Of a DNA stretch of 64,000 nt, positions 12,672 through 24,648 are shown in pieces. Position 1 is the first letter of the stretch; every line of letters begins with the position of its first letter. This stretch comes from Lasioglossum baleicum (taxonomy: Eukaryota > Arthropoda > Insecta > Hymenoptera > Halictidae): positions 13,455,579 through 13,519,578 of the forward strand of contig NC_134935.1 in assembly GCF_051020765.1 (NCBI RefSeq), read 5' to 3'. The position numbers were made by a program, and so were the translations under genes. The notes beneath the pieces were generated by a model. That model saw nothing but the letters and a program-made list of their open reading frames with translations, was not told where the DNA came from and did not search any database.

Positions 12672-15000
12672 ATACAGACTAAATGAAGATCCTAAAATTT
12701 GATTACACATGTAGCGAACTGATCCTCTTAGCTTCGCAGAAAAACCGGTCATTTGGTCCATTTATAAAAAAGTTATTCAGATTTAAAGTGTGTCATCAAT
12801 TATGAGACTGTCCGGGTGATTTCACAGTGTTTAAAAATTACGAGAATGGGTTAAAACCACCGGTTCAGTGCTGCATAGTGGAGTTTCATCTTGCAGCAGG
12901 TCGCAGGGTCGAGCAGAGTAGCGAAGCCATCGACGTCGATCGGAACTCAATACCCGGCAGTGACTTTACGAGTTGTTCCCTTAACACCGGGCTGGCGGAA
13001 ACTACTCGGATGAACAAACAAGCGAAGAGAAAAAGGGGGATTTAAAGACTCAACGGTGGAAGCTGCGGAACGAAGGTCTCCGCACCTCGTAACCCGCGAG
13101 AAAGTCCATTGACTCCCGTGGGATTGAGGGATTTACGGTAAAGACAAGCAGCGGCAACAGCCAGCAGCAGAAGCAAAGGCAGGAGAGCAAGAGTACAGCA
13201 GAGAACACAGCGTCGACGTTGTCGGCGGCGGCGGCGGCTGCGTCGTAAAAGAGGCGAGGCAGGGCGATGTCGTAAAAGAAAAAAGCTTAATATCTTTCAT
13301 GGTTCCCGTAGGCTCGACTATCGCGCTAAATCTCGAGTCGCGTCGCTACGTTGCTGCGAGGGAATTCATTTCTGCGATAGAGCATGACGGACAGAGCTGT
13401 TCCACTGCGTCTGGGGAACAAGGCCGGGACGAAAAATCAATTTCCTGCGGCCCCCGTCGAAAAGCCAATCCCCGGCTACGACACGGTAACAAGTGTACAC
13501 CGGTCGGCCGCGTAAAACGTTCAGCCCTTCGAGATCGCGCCGCTGGAAACACGGTAAACCTCTTAACGATCATGTCAAGACTGCTCTCGGTAGCGGGGAG
13601 ACTGAAATTTGATTTTCCCTCTTTGAACGCGATTTTACCCCAGTTCGGAAACCGTACCAGCGAGATGGTCAACGTTCAACGATTCTCCTACCAGAACCTT
13701 GCTATCCCATGCGCCAAGACCTCCCAGCGTAAACTGTTTAAAGCGAACCGAAGGACGCGTCAAACGAACGTCGGCCGCAAGCTTTTTACGCTTCCTCTGA
13801 CCGCCCCTTTGATTAATACTTTGATTACCTGAATACTTGGCGAAAATGTTTCTGGTTGGTTGGCTTGGGACGAGCTGCGACCAGCATTCGTTCTGGCAGA
13901 CTGCGGGATCGTGGTTTTTCGATCTATCGGGCCAGTGAACGATTTCACATTTGCGCTTGATCTCGTTGAAGTTGAAATGGGATGAGATTACTATTAAAAT
14001 GTGGCATTTCGCTTAAGAGAACCATGTTGACCTTGACGTGTATTAATGTATATCAACGCCTACCTCAATTCAAAAATAGAAACATTACATTCACTTTAGA
14101 TCTCGCAATCATAGGAATATAAAAATAGCCACGAGTGGGGACAAATCAGATTATTAATGTATTCCGTGTACAGCAACGGCGAATAAAAAGAAACGAAGTG
14201 TACAAAGTAGTGGCTTAAGAGTCCCAAACCATCGGTAGGAAATTCTGTGAGCTTGAAAGAGACGGGAGGAGGTGGCGAAGATGAAAAGCGTTTTGAGAAG
14301 CGACGTCGCTCGTCCAGGGGTCAATCTTTCATTCCGTTTAACTCGCTCCGAAAACGACGTAGCCCCGCTGCGTCCCGAGACTTCTCCGCCGCTGTTCCGC
14401 ATTTCAAATCGCTAGCGGATACAAGATCGAGACGATGGGACCATTTGTACGATAGGAATTCACGCCTCTCCGCAGCTCCGACGAGTCGAGGCGAAGCTTT
14501 CCTCGCGAAATCGGGGTTTTAGCGTGTTCTCGTCGACTGCCGGGAAAGTTTGCCGAAGAAAAGAAGAAAAACTCGGAGACAGAGAGAAAGAGTCGTCGGA
14601 AAACTGGCAAGCAAGCACGGGACGCTGTGCGTCGCGACGACGACGGTGAAACGCGGCTATCAGCGATTCCGCGGCGGTACAGAGTCTGTTGGCTGGAAGA
14701 TCGATCCACTTTTCAACGAATCGTCCCTTCAATTGTTCATTTTGCTGGTATTTTCACTGCTAATTTATACGGCGATGGAATGAAACTTCAAGGAACAGCA
14801 TCGTGAACAAAATGTAACAATGTTTTCAGAGATTCGTGAGCGGATAATAAACAAAGATTTTGACTACGAGCCGATGTATACAATTATTAATAGTAAATAC
14901 ATTACGTCTATTATAATATTAACCTCTTATAATAGATAGAACGCGAGCAGGGAGGATAAGGGATGAAAACTTGCAGGGCTGAGACAGAAGGGAGAAACGA
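12672..15000. other. Non-coding interval with CAG/CGG-rich tract
   Basis: Contains a CAG/GCA-rich stretch (about 13147-13206) and a short CGG run (13223-13238). Frames to 177 codons (13299-13832 +) overlap a 108-codon minus-strand frame and show no motif. An AT-rich island lies at about 13960-14160, where TGACCTTGA occurs at 14028-14036. This is the exact complement of the extended nuclear-receptor half-site TCAAGGTCA, but a single site of this length proves nothing. A second AT-rich stretch lies at about 14790-14950. Confidence 0.5.
13147..13238. repeat. CAG/GCA-rich imperfect trinucleotide tract and short (CGG)n
   Basis: Imperfect CAG, GCA and AGC triplets run through 13147-13206. A pure run of about five CGG units follows at 13223-13238. 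The open frames across it do not extend into a recognisable protein, so it is treated as simple-sequence DNA. Confidence 0.6.
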
Positions 15001-15015
15001 AGAGAGAGAGAGAGA
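15001..15015. repeat. (AG)n microsatellite
   Basis: A short pure AG run on the plus strand, flanked by purine-rich DNA. Confidence 0.8.
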
Positions 15016-18000
15016 AGGCGAAGGGGGTTGAAATTGCAGTTAAAGCAGTGCGTGCAGACGCTCGTGCTTACAGTTCGCAAGATCCAGCGCTGCATACGCC
15101 GTAAAGACAGAGCCGCCGTGCGGGGGTGTACGTTTCGATTAAACTTCTCAGACGGCAGGAATTATCGCTGTCGCGCGATCGTCCCCGGGTATAATTCGTA
15201 CGTGATGGTTCTACGTGCTCCTTTATGCCGAGGCAAGTTGCCGAACAGGCTGCAGACGAGCCGGGGAATCAGCGTCGGTAGACTTTCCGCCATTACGTGG
15301 GGCGCGGCTCGTAATGGACAGCGTCGATGAGCGGTAACGACCCGATCCGAATCGGAAACTTGAGGGAAACTGGAGGATTCGAAATAACCCTTTCTTGATC
15401 CCGTAGAGTCGTGCAGTTTTAGTCGATTGACTTTGTCTAGTCGGTCCAGCGAGCAGCGTCGCGACGCTGTTCGTTCATTCGTTCAGTTCTCTTCGGTTCT
15501 CTCTCCCTTCAGACGGGGAATCCGGATTTATGCGGGCGATAAAGGACACCGTGGTAATCGCGAGCCAACCAGGACGCTATCGACACCGAGAGCGACCAGG
15601 ATTCCCGAGGTTTTCCATTCCGGTATTACCATTTTTATGGCTCGATAACGCGGGCCCCCGCCGAACAAGGCGGTCGTGCATATGCATGAAGTTCAAAGGC
15701 GGGAACGCACTTACCACCGACACAGTGTGGACAGGAATTATCGGACGGCCGTGATCTTCTCGATCCAAGAGAAATCCTCGCACGTGCACGCGATCCGGGA
15801 AACTACTTAGCGCGAAACTGCGCGAAATCCAAGCCTGTGTGTAATTCGCGATTTTTGACCGGGCGTGTTGCGCTCGTCTTATAAACCGCTGAACGATTCG
15901 CGAATTCAGGCTGTCTGAGAGCTCCTTCTCAAAAGTTGCTCATTTTCGCAATCTCGAGAAAATAAAAACAAATCTTTTCAACGTTTTTTCTATGAGAAGT
16001 TGTATATACTTGACTTTTCTCACTAAACCGTTTGCAACAATACCGCAGAAGGCCGATTTTATTAAAAATCTGTATATCGCATCTTGGAGAACGAAGTCGC
16101 GTTCGCTTTCCGGAGCGCGGGTCTCGTCGAACTATGTTTCGAGCTACACAGGAACGAGGAAAGTTTTGTAATAATCTCGCCTGCGACTCCTGGATAAATA
16201 AGATCGAATAATTGCTGGATTCGCGCTAGACGAAGCGCAACAGAGCCACGCTCGATGGAGCCCGGTTGCCTCGACGAGCATCGTGGCCACCATAACGAAG
16301 TTACCGTACACGGAATCAAGGGGAGACAGGCGGATTGCAGGATCAAGGTAGACAGAGAGCGGAACAGAACCTTGGTTCTTCGAGGACTCGCGTGGAAGAA
16401 ACTTGTCCCCGGCTACAGACGCCTCCATTGTCGCGAACTGTGCCGTAAGACGACCGATTCTCGGCGAAGTGACTTCCATCGTTCCGCGCTGCAGATCGGT
16501 AACGAGCTCTCTTGATTCCTTCGACAAAAGGAACTTCCACCGAAGACAAAACTTTCCTCTTTCCTCTGTCCGAGCGCCAACCTACCGTCCTTGCCACCTG
16601 CGCGCACCTTACCCCCCTTCCTCTCTGCCGCCGATTGTTATATCCTTCTCTCGAGCCGATTTGAAATAAAGGTTGTACTCTCTCGTCATCTCGCGACAAC
16701 CTCCTGCCATCCCCCTCCACGTTTACGTAATTGCGAAAACAGTGTTTGAACCGGGAACTTCTGCGGCCCTTTATAATTGTTCGATCGACCCAACGGACGA
16801 AACACGACGCTTGCGGAACACAAAGGGTGGAAGCGGAAGGGTGAGTGACGAAGAGGAATCAAAGATGATGGGACTACTGGTGTTCGATTTTTTGAAGAAA
16901 TTAAATCTTCGTTGTTGGAATAATCTTTAACCAATTGTGGTCCGACAGGTTGTCACTGTTTTACTTCAGAGTATCCGCTACAAAATGATTTCCATAGATA
17001 GCTCTATTAACTTATTAAGAGTAGTTGAGGAACACTACAATTGTTCTTGCGTGCTATATAATTGTCTGGATCAACATGGACAACTCTGATTGTTCTCGAA
17101 CACCTCCAGTCGCAACAGTTTCTTCGTCCCCGTCATTACTCGTACATATTTAACTAATATCGAAGACCACCGATTTAAATTCGATCTCGCTTGATCTGGC
17201 TGAGGCTACTGAATGGTCCAGCTCGGTCGCTTTCTTTGTCCCCGTTTCGCAATCGCAGAAACTCCGTTTCATCTCCGCCTCGATCCTTTTTCTGAGGGAT
17301 CGATTTACGCGTGGCGTGTTCCTTTTTAACCCCGGAGGGCCGTCAATTTGTCACGTTATCTGTTCGCACGCATCAGAATATTTCAATGCGGCGCGGCGGC
17401 TTGGCGAGCGTGTTTCGGTCGTCCCTTGTTCGCCACTCGTAAATCGCGCCTGCCTCCGGTATCGCGTTGCGATCTCGATTCCGCGATTCCGCAGCAGCAA
17501 CAAACAATGCCGCTCCCGGCCGGCGCGACCCAGATTGTCGAAATCGGAGACCGCTGTTCCACGAATTTTAATCGAAAATCAACTCGCGAACGAGCTGCCG
17601 GGTTCCGGATGCGGCAAGTGCGTCGACTTCCCCGGAAAATCGAACGCTCCCGCGACCTATGGTTTCCGGGGGCGGTATCGGGCCACAAAAAGAGCGAGAG
17701 ACAACGAAAAAATAATCCCTGCCTGGCTGGCCGGGCACGGCTGATTCGCGCGCGCCCATTGCGACCGGAATTCACGCGGAATTAATTTCTACCCCGGCAC
17801 ACAGCGTCCCCGACCCGCGTAATTTTCGTACCGCGGGGCGAATTAAATTTGAATTTTTCTCGGCGTCGTTATCATGAAATGTGTCTCCCAAAGGGAGACC
17901 CACGCGCGCCAACTTTTGCCCGCGGAGTTAATCGTAACTGTTGCTTTAGTCGCAGCGGTGGAACCCGAAAAAAAAACTGAACAAAATGAAAAAGAAGAAG

Positions 18001-18218
18001 AGCATTTTCAGCACGCCCGCGGTAACATTTAAAGGAAACTTTTACGCAGAGGGGATGTCGAGGCGGGCGCGTAACGAGACGCGGATAATTATAATTCTAT
18101 TATATCTTCGTCGTTAAGGCGCCAGGCTTGTTTCATCCATTTATTAACCGTTGTCTCGCCGTGGTCCGCGGAATTTAGAGTTCCCCGCGTCTCGCGACAA
18201 CACTCGTCCGGCCTCCTT
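15016..18218. other. Non-coding interval, GC-rich, one pyrimidine tract
   Basis: GC-rich sequence with overlapping frames to 145 codons (17348-17785 +). At 15486-15512 a pyrimidine-rich tract ending in CAG resembles a strong 3' splice acceptor. A TCAGTT initiator-like motif sits at its edge (15483-15488). The sequence after it shows no convincing coding frame. AT-rich islands occur at about 15930-16080 and 16900-17170. No gene or element end is recognised. Confidence 0.5.
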
Positions 18219-18436
18219 TCAGCCCCGTCTTTTTCGATGGGTTTCCCATGGGGGTGAAAAACGGCGACGACGAACGGAGCTCGTAAATCTATCCTCGTTA
18301 ATTTTATTCCGTCCCGTCGTTTCACGCTGGCCCGACGGTTTGTAGCCAGTGTAACTCGCCGAAGACTCCACCAGGACCAAGGGGAAACCGTTCGACGCGG
18401 ACATAGCGAACATAGCGAACGCCAGTGACACGCACG
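18219..18436 (-). other. Possible secreted-protein exon (weak)
   Basis: On the minus strand a TTTTACACAG tract, a plausible 3' splice site, is followed from 18436 downward by an open frame. It encodes a hydrophobic stretch reading CVSLAFAMFAMSASNGF, then PLVLVESSASYTGYKPSG, and runs to a stop at 18219. The first part resembles a signal peptide with an Ala/Ser-rich cleavage zone, as in secreted insect proteins whose second exon begins inside the signal peptide. By hand count about 28 of the first 36 codons end in G or C. Against it: no convincing donor site (best is AGC|GTGAAA near 18326), no partner exons found, and no family recognised. It may be a chance frame in GC-rich DNA. Confidence 0.2.
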
Positions 18437-19116
18437 CTGTGTAAAACCGGCCATTAACCGGTAAAGTCGTTACTCCCTCGCGTTTCCATCGGACTCCGGC
18501 TTTCGTTCTCGTTGCAACGCTCCGTCAACTGTCTCTTCCTATCACTGTGACGATCTGCAACGAGATCGCGACGATATCAGCAACGTTCATCGATTAGCGC
18601 GACTGCTCCTGTTGGAACAAGGTTTCTATATGGCCGCGGTCGAAACGCGCGGTTCATGAGTGAATATTTATACTGACAACATCTTTTTGTAAATATAATA
18701 TAAATAAAACTAGTTTGATAATGAGAAAACTTTACCATAATTTTTTAGGAGAACGGTGTGACCGGTGTGGTTCTTTTTGCATTTTTCATACTTGTGATGA
18801 ATAGAATACGATGCAATAAACAAATTTTTGACTTCGTGACCTTGAAATTAATTTTGTAGAATCTCGCTATGTTTGACACATGTCGAAAATCGTAGATTCT
18901 AGTTGTAGCAGGAAATGAAAAGAGCATCGTCGCCAACATCATTCCATGGTACACATTCCAACCACTCAATCAGCTATATCGCAAACAGCCCCAAACCGAA
19001 AAAACTCTCATCGCCAATCTCGCACCAGAGCACAATGACTCGGCGTTCCATCGCAGCGCGAAAAGCCTGTGGATCAAGCGGTGATAAGAAATAAAGGGGA
19101 AGAAGGACGGAGCTTT

Positions 19117-19142
19117 GAGAGAGAGAGAGAGAGAGAGAGAGA
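19117..19142. repeat. (GA)n microsatellite
   Basis: A near-pure GA run of about 13 units on the plus strand. It reads as Arg-Glu repeats in some frames. GA runs can bind GAGA-type factors in insects, but no promoter element beside it supports that here. Confidence 0.85.
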
Positions 19143-19540
19143 AGGGGTGGTAAATGTCGTCGTCTCGCATCATCCGGTGGTCGTCGGAAATTACGAGTCG
19201 TCGGGGCGAACGTTTTCATTCGGCGCAGCGTCCGGCGTGTTCGAGCGGGAGCTTGGCTCTCGTTCCAGCGCGGCGTGCGGCGAGAGTTTACGTCGGCGTC
19301 GGTGAACGACGAGGACGTCGACGACCGCCCTTGCATTGTGCGGGTAAACGACGACGGGAACGGGAACGAGAACGGTCACGTCGCAGCGTGGTCCGCGAAT
19401 TTACCTTGGCCCCGGCGAGCGTGATACATTCTCCGCTTAAAGGCGAGCCAACATCCAGAGCCGCCTCCTCCTCGTCGACGACGGAACGGAAACCACGGGA
19501 CGGCGGTGTGTCTTTCTCCTCTCGAAATTTCCCCTGTTTT

Positions 19541-19632
19541 CCCTTCCTCTCTCTCTCTCTCCTCTCTCCTCTCTCTTTCTATCCCTTTGTCCCCCTCTTT
19601 CTCGTTTTCTCTGTTTCTGTTTCTCTCGCTCG
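19541..19632. repeat. TC-rich polypyrimidine tract
   Basis: About 90 bases of almost uninterrupted pyrimidines with several pure CT runs. The complementary strand would be a purine tract. It probably arose by decay of a TC microsatellite. Confidence 0.8.
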
Positions 19633-19692
19633 CTGACAAGCCACGTCGCGTCGTCTACGCTGCCGTTGTCGACGACCCGTGTGTGCAGCACT

Positions 19693-19728
19693 GCACTCGG
19701 TGCACTCGGTGCACTCTGTTCACTCGGT
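19693..19728. repeat. 4 x 9-bp tandem repeat
   Basis: Four consecutive units of GCACTCGGT (the third and fourth with one or two changes each) occupy this interval. The period is three codons, so the overlying frame reads as repeated Cys-Thr-Arg, but that frame is short and has no other coding sign. Confidence 0.85.
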
Positions 19729-20035
19729 GCTATTTCAACGGGAGTACCCGTTGCGGGCGTCGCATCTCATTTTCATGCATTAAGGAATAGATCACCGACG
19801 GGAAGCGCGGAGAAGGACGGATCGAGGGGAACGTGCCGGAGAAGTTTCGGACGAACGCTGTAACCGAGAACGTTATAGGGGACATTTATGGAGCTGCGAT
19901 TAGGACTGCCATCTGTGGAATCACTAATCTACGACAGGGAACGTTGAAATCGAACAATCAAACCAGGATATGATCGTTTGAAATGCGGACACCTTTGACA
20001 CTTATGACGATCCGGTAATTTGGAAGATTCTATAA

Positions 20036-20070
20036 AAGGTTGGGGCAAAAATGATTGTGGTTTTATTTGG
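20036..20070 (+). mobile_element. Mariner-type terminal inverted repeat relic (one end only)
   Basis: The sequence AGGTTGGGGCAAAAATGATT followed by GTGGTTTTAT closely follows the well-known mariner end pattern AGGTTGGTGCAAAAGTAATT followed by GCGGTTTT, as in the Hsmar elements. By hand alignment about 25 of 30 bases agree. It is preceded by TATAA, compatible with TA insertion. No matching opposite end and no transposase frame with the D,D34D signature were found downstream, so this is a truncated relic. The AT-rich DNA to about 20330 may be the rest of the element but could not be aligned. Confidence 0.5.
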
Positions 20071-20469
20071 CTTAAAATGTAGCAGTATTTAGATGAAAAT
20101 GAATCAGCCCGAATTTCCTTGGTATCGACGGACTTATAATCTGATGTTGCTAATTTTTTATAGGTGGAGGAGATGTGAGAAGGTCTTTCAAGTCACTTAA
20201 GGTCAACTGCAATAGAAAATAATGCAGAATATTTTGCAGAATCAGTATGGCGTGCTGATGTACCTGAAGGATTAAATATAATAAAGGGAAGAGCGGTGTC
20301 AACGTTTTGGTCTCTGAGTATATTCATCTGAAATTCTTCCTAGCCATGAAATGAAAGAACGCAGTCCACGTCAAGAACAATCGCATTTTTATATAATCGT
20401 TGAAAGGGTCGTGCGACCCCGCCTTTCATAAATTTCCCGACCAAAGATTGAAGGGATGAAAGCACGAGG

Positions 20470-20507
20470 AGAAAGAAAGAAAGAAAGAAAGAAAAGAAAG
20501 AAGAGGG
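20470..20507. repeat. (GAAA)n microsatellite
   Basis: Imperfect GAAA tetranucleotide run on the plus strand. Confidence 0.85.
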
Positions 20508-20860
20508 TGGGTCTCGCGCATCGATGGAATTTCATCGGCGAAAATCGAGGAGAGGAACGAAACAGTTCCGTGTGGTGCATTAACAACGAGCGCGTATCAA
20601 AAAACGATAAACGCGTTTCTATTCCGTGGCGGTTTCTATTGTTTCGTGACCCGGCGATCGGTGCTGGCATGGCGTTCGCTCTCGCGCCAACGTACCAGGA
20701 ATCCATGGAAACGGCGAAAACAAAGGGCGGCTTCATCACGTTATTCAGGGCTTGTTTATCGACAGACACTGCATACGGATGGTGATGGATGTGTTTTATT
20801 TCGGGCGTCGAGCGACCCTTCCCCCTGACGGAGGCGAGACAGAAAAAGAACCGCAACGCC

Positions 20861-20915
20861 CAAAGAAGAAGAAGAAGACGAAGAAGAAGAGGAAGATGAA
20901 GAACCGAGAAGAAAG
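20861..20915. repeat. (AAG)n imperfect microsatellite
   Basis: About 55 bases of AAG units with scattered substitutions, encoding poly-Lys/Glu in spurious frames. Confidence 0.85.
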
Positions 20916-22135
20916 GATGAGCCAACAGCGAATAAACCGAGAGTGGAGTGCGCAGGGGGGAAAAAGTTGAGCGGAACGAGGAGCCGACCCCGCGCGGTGA
21001 TGGATTGGCCAGGGCCAATCACCTCGTTTGTATCCATTTGCACCGAATATTGTTCCTAAGATCTGCTGGCTTGCGCCTCTTTTTCCGTACGGCTGGCTCG
21101 TGTGATTCATCTTGGCCGACGGACGATAGGACAGAAAAAAATCATTATGGACGCGGAGCCGCTCCCACCCGGGACGGAACAATGAACGATGACAGCGGCG
21201 AAAAAGATTCTGCGACGTCACCGCGCCGTATTATCGCTTAATCACGATTAATTGCCAGGCATCGGCCGCGCGGGTTCGACGGCGAATCCATTAGCGGCAG
21301 ACAGCGAGAAGCTTCTGGTGTCGTCGGGGAAATTCGGGGAAAGTTTGCTGGAGAGACTGAGATCGCTTGACGAAGCTGAATCGCCGCTGCGACGTTCAAT
21401 GGATTGACTGACATTTCGGTTGGACTGTCCTACCGCGCCAACCAGACCAGACGGTAAAAATGGTAATTAAAAATGAACGAGGGATTGAAAAATAGAGGAC
21501 TCGAGCTTGAAAATGTGTCCAAGTTTATAGTTGGTCTACATTTTTTAACGAAATTAATGCTGTTTAAACTGATTGTGAATAGTGAGCTGACTAGCGTCTT
21601 CCTATTAGAAGGCAAGGTGGCGAGAATTTTTCATTTTCGTCGACCCGGAGGATTCCGCGCGGCGTAAATGTTTCCCGGTGTTTGCTCGCGCGGATGTTTG
21701 CCCTGCCACTCGCAGCCGTCCGGCGTATTCGAGGCAGATAGACGCGAGGAAATGGAACGAAGAGCGGCGTCGAAGAAGCGGTGACCCTGTCGAGACCTTG
21801 CCAGGATCTCAGTGTATTTGGCAATGACGTGAAAAAGCGACGGGCGAGAGGCATCAGGATCGCGGAATCGTCCGAGTTAGCGCCGGATAACGGTTCGGGG
21901 GAACAAACGGCGAGCTCTCGAAAGGGCATCCTCGGAGGCAATCGAGGGGGCGACTTTGCATTTTATATTTTCCAATTTGCAGCGAGTTGTCGAGGTCGTC
22001 GGGGAAGACCTTACTCCGCCTCCGTCTCTTTCTCCGGTTTGTTCCTCCGGCTAGCTGTAAGGGTCGCACGGGGAATGGCAGTTAGAGCTGCGAAAGCGAG
22101 AGTGAGCTGAGGGAACGGGGAAACAAGCAGAGGGT

Positions 22136-24627
22136 GTGGGAGCAACGGGGAGGGGGGTTGAGCCGGGACGAGAGTTTGTTAGCAAGTTTTATAGACAATC
22201 AGTCGACTCGTTAACCGGTAACTACGAGACCCCTTTCCGGCTGCGTTCCACCGTGTTATTTCCATTCGCCTCCTGCTGCCACTATCCCTCCACAGCCCCC
22301 ACCCCCTCGGCCGCAGACGTTAGACAGGCCATTCTGAACCTATTTGACGCTCCCCCGAGTCCCGCGGGACCAACCCTCGCCGATCTTCGCCGCGAGAGAG
22401 CCTTTCCATCCAGAGCCCGCAAGCTTGTCGGCTATGCTAATGTTGAAGAGCCGCTGACCCCCCACCTCGCCACCGACGGCGAATTACCATAGCGCCCGAA
22501 CTATGCGAAACAGACAACAGAAAAATTCCATTCCGCGGCTTCTGGAACTGGAAGCCGATTCCCGACCACCGTCGATGCCTAATTGTTTGGTTCAGGACTG
22601 CGAATATGTCGATGATTGTCGAGCAATCGCTAAAAATAACCCCTTTATTCGGGACTTGAAATTAAGATGTTCACCATTTTTACATCGTGATGTTCAACTC
22701 TGACGATATCGATATACGCTATACAGTAAATATTCGATCTAAGAAAAATGAATATCCCCACCATTGCGGTGCTATTCTCCCTGCTAGCTGAGAATTTTTC
22801 CAACATCCCATTTAAAAATGGCGAACACGCAGATCCCAGATCCTATCGAGCCCCGCGTATCGAGCCTCCACGGGCGAATCATCTTCAGGCAGAGCCATCG
22901 GTCAGGGACGGCATCAACGCGGCGTTCCACGGAATCGATTATCTCCGGAGCACGGAATCGACGCTTGTAATCGTCCATAAACAAACCGCGGGCCGCGTGT
23001 CCACGCGATTACGCGAATTTACATTGATTCGATCCCGTAATTCGACCCCGGAAACAAGTTCCCGCGACTCGTAGCCGGTGATTTTCTACCATGAAGATTA
23101 TAAAAAGCAGACGGTGCTCGAGTCGGTAATGCTCTCTCGATGGTAACCGCAGGGCAGCAAGAGAAAGAAAGAGTAACCGAACAAAAGAGAAAAAGAGACG
23201 AGGCAGAGAGAAAGAGATAGCGGTTTCGGGGAGGAGGGGCGGAAAGCGTCTCGAATCCCCGATCTATCATAATATTGTTACGAGCGGCTGCCCTCGGAGG
23301 GATTCATTAAAATCGGCGCGTAATCGATTCGTTTGGCGACGCAGACGAAGATCCTCTAGGGAGGGGGTTTGCGCGCGACGCGACGTCTGCTCGCCGAGGT
23401 CGTGTAAATGAAACTGCGCGCTTAACAGCGACCCTTGCCAAGGGAGGGGTTGCCGAAGAGGGAAATGACAGTGGAGGATGCGGACGAGAGCGGAGTGGGA
23501 GGGCCAGTAAGTTCGTTGCGAAAATGAGATTACCGCACCATGAAAGCAGTGCTTTGCATCGAGTCTCTCGTCGTCGTCGGTGTGAAAGAGAGACGAGGTG
23601 AAGGGCTGAGAGGGCGACGAGCGGCAGACGGAAGGGAGGAACAGGGCCGCGGCGCTGCTGCGACAAAAGAAGACCATCGACTTTCGAGCCCTCTCGTCTA
23701 CAGCTAGCTTCGCCGGCGCTGAATAACTGAATTTCCACGCGCTTCGGACTTTTTCTGCGGCGATTCGACGCGACGCAGGACGACGTTGTCCTTTCTCGTT
23801 ACTTTCGCGTCTAACCGGCTAGCAACGGACACCCTTCTAGCTCGGCGTCCTGCGAGGCGCTCGCTCTGGATGGGAATATCGCGTGATGGTGTCCATTAAA
23901 CCCTCCCGCTACGATTTATTCCTACACAATAATGCCTATGCGCGATACTTCAGTGTATTTAATTCTATTGAGCAGTGATAACCGTTACGATGGATCCTGA
24001 TTTTTGAAAATGTACGATTCGTATCTGAAGATTTTTCAAGAGCTGCAGCGATTTGAATCGTAATCCGACGAGTCTCTCTCGGTGACGTGATCTAATAATT
24101 CCTTTCATATTGTTATTTAATAGAAGATTTCTTAGGTCCTTCTACAGTCATCTTTTTTCCTAAAAAATTTTGTTCGAATCTATATGTTTCGTTTAGGAAA
24201 GAAATGTTACCCTCACGCGGAAACTTCTTAAAAATGTATTCTCGTGAACAGATATTTAAGGATCTGTGTAATAAAAGTTCTATGAAGAGGATTTATTTAA
24301 AACGTTTATTAAATAAGTTTTCATAAGAGTCAATTCAGGTCTTAAAGGTATTAACGTATATCTACTAAAAAGTTGTATGACTCTTTCGATCCTCGCTAAA
24401 AAGATTACTAAATATTACTTCGGAATCGACGGATGTCGCTATGTGATACCCTCGTGAAACGTCCGCTTTGGTTTCCGCTCAGGATGTTCCTCCGACGCGA
24501 GCATCGATATCCCGCGGATTGTGTACCCGACGAGATCCGGGGGATTACCCGGCACCTCCGGAACGGTAAACTACTTTCTATCGTGTTTTAACTTCGTCAC
24601 TTGTTATCGGGTTAAATCGAGCTCACT
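22136..24627. other. Non-coding interval, no gene seen
   Basis: GC-rich to about 23890, with a purine tract at 23160-23219. Frames reach 143 codons (23307-23738 -) with no motif. An AT-rich block at about 23900-24420 contains a hairpin with 8-bp arms TTATTTAA/TTAAATAA near 24293-24316. No element ends or RNA genes were seen. Confidence 0.5.
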
Positions 24628-24648
24628 TTCTCTCTCTCTCTCTCTCTC
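24628..24648. repeat. (TC)n microsatellite
   Basis: Pure TC run of about ten units on the plus strand. Confidence 0.85.

Larger units (their letters stand above)
18437..20035. other. Non-coding interval with simple repeats
   Basis: An AT-rich island (about 18655-18960) holds a hairpin with 8-bp arms at 18857-18901 and a TGACCTTGA motif at 18837-18845. The DNA from about 19080 to 19860 is low-complexity: GA and TC runs and a 9-bp tandem repeat. This generates long spurious frames such as 160 codons at 19154-19636. No gene is seen. Confidence 0.55.
20071..22135. other. Non-coding interval with purine microsatellites
   Basis: Open frames to 209 codons (20389-21018 -) and 141 codons (20796-21221 -) run through GAAA and AAG repeats. 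They are rich in Phe, Leu and Ser (minus strand) or Lys, Arg and Glu (plus strand), the typical shadow of purine repeats. An AT-rich island lies at about 21460-21600. No gene recognised. Confidence 0.55.

Noticed and set aside
13147..13238. CAG/CGG tract as a polyglutamine or polyalanine coding repeat
   Set aside because: The triplets are imperfect, the surrounding frames are short, and no flanking protein sequence is recognisable.
20389..21018. 209-codon minus-strand frame with Phe/Leu/Ser runs
   Set aside because: The hydrophobic and Ser runs are the complement of GAAA and AAG microsatellites, so the apparent membrane segments are artefacts.
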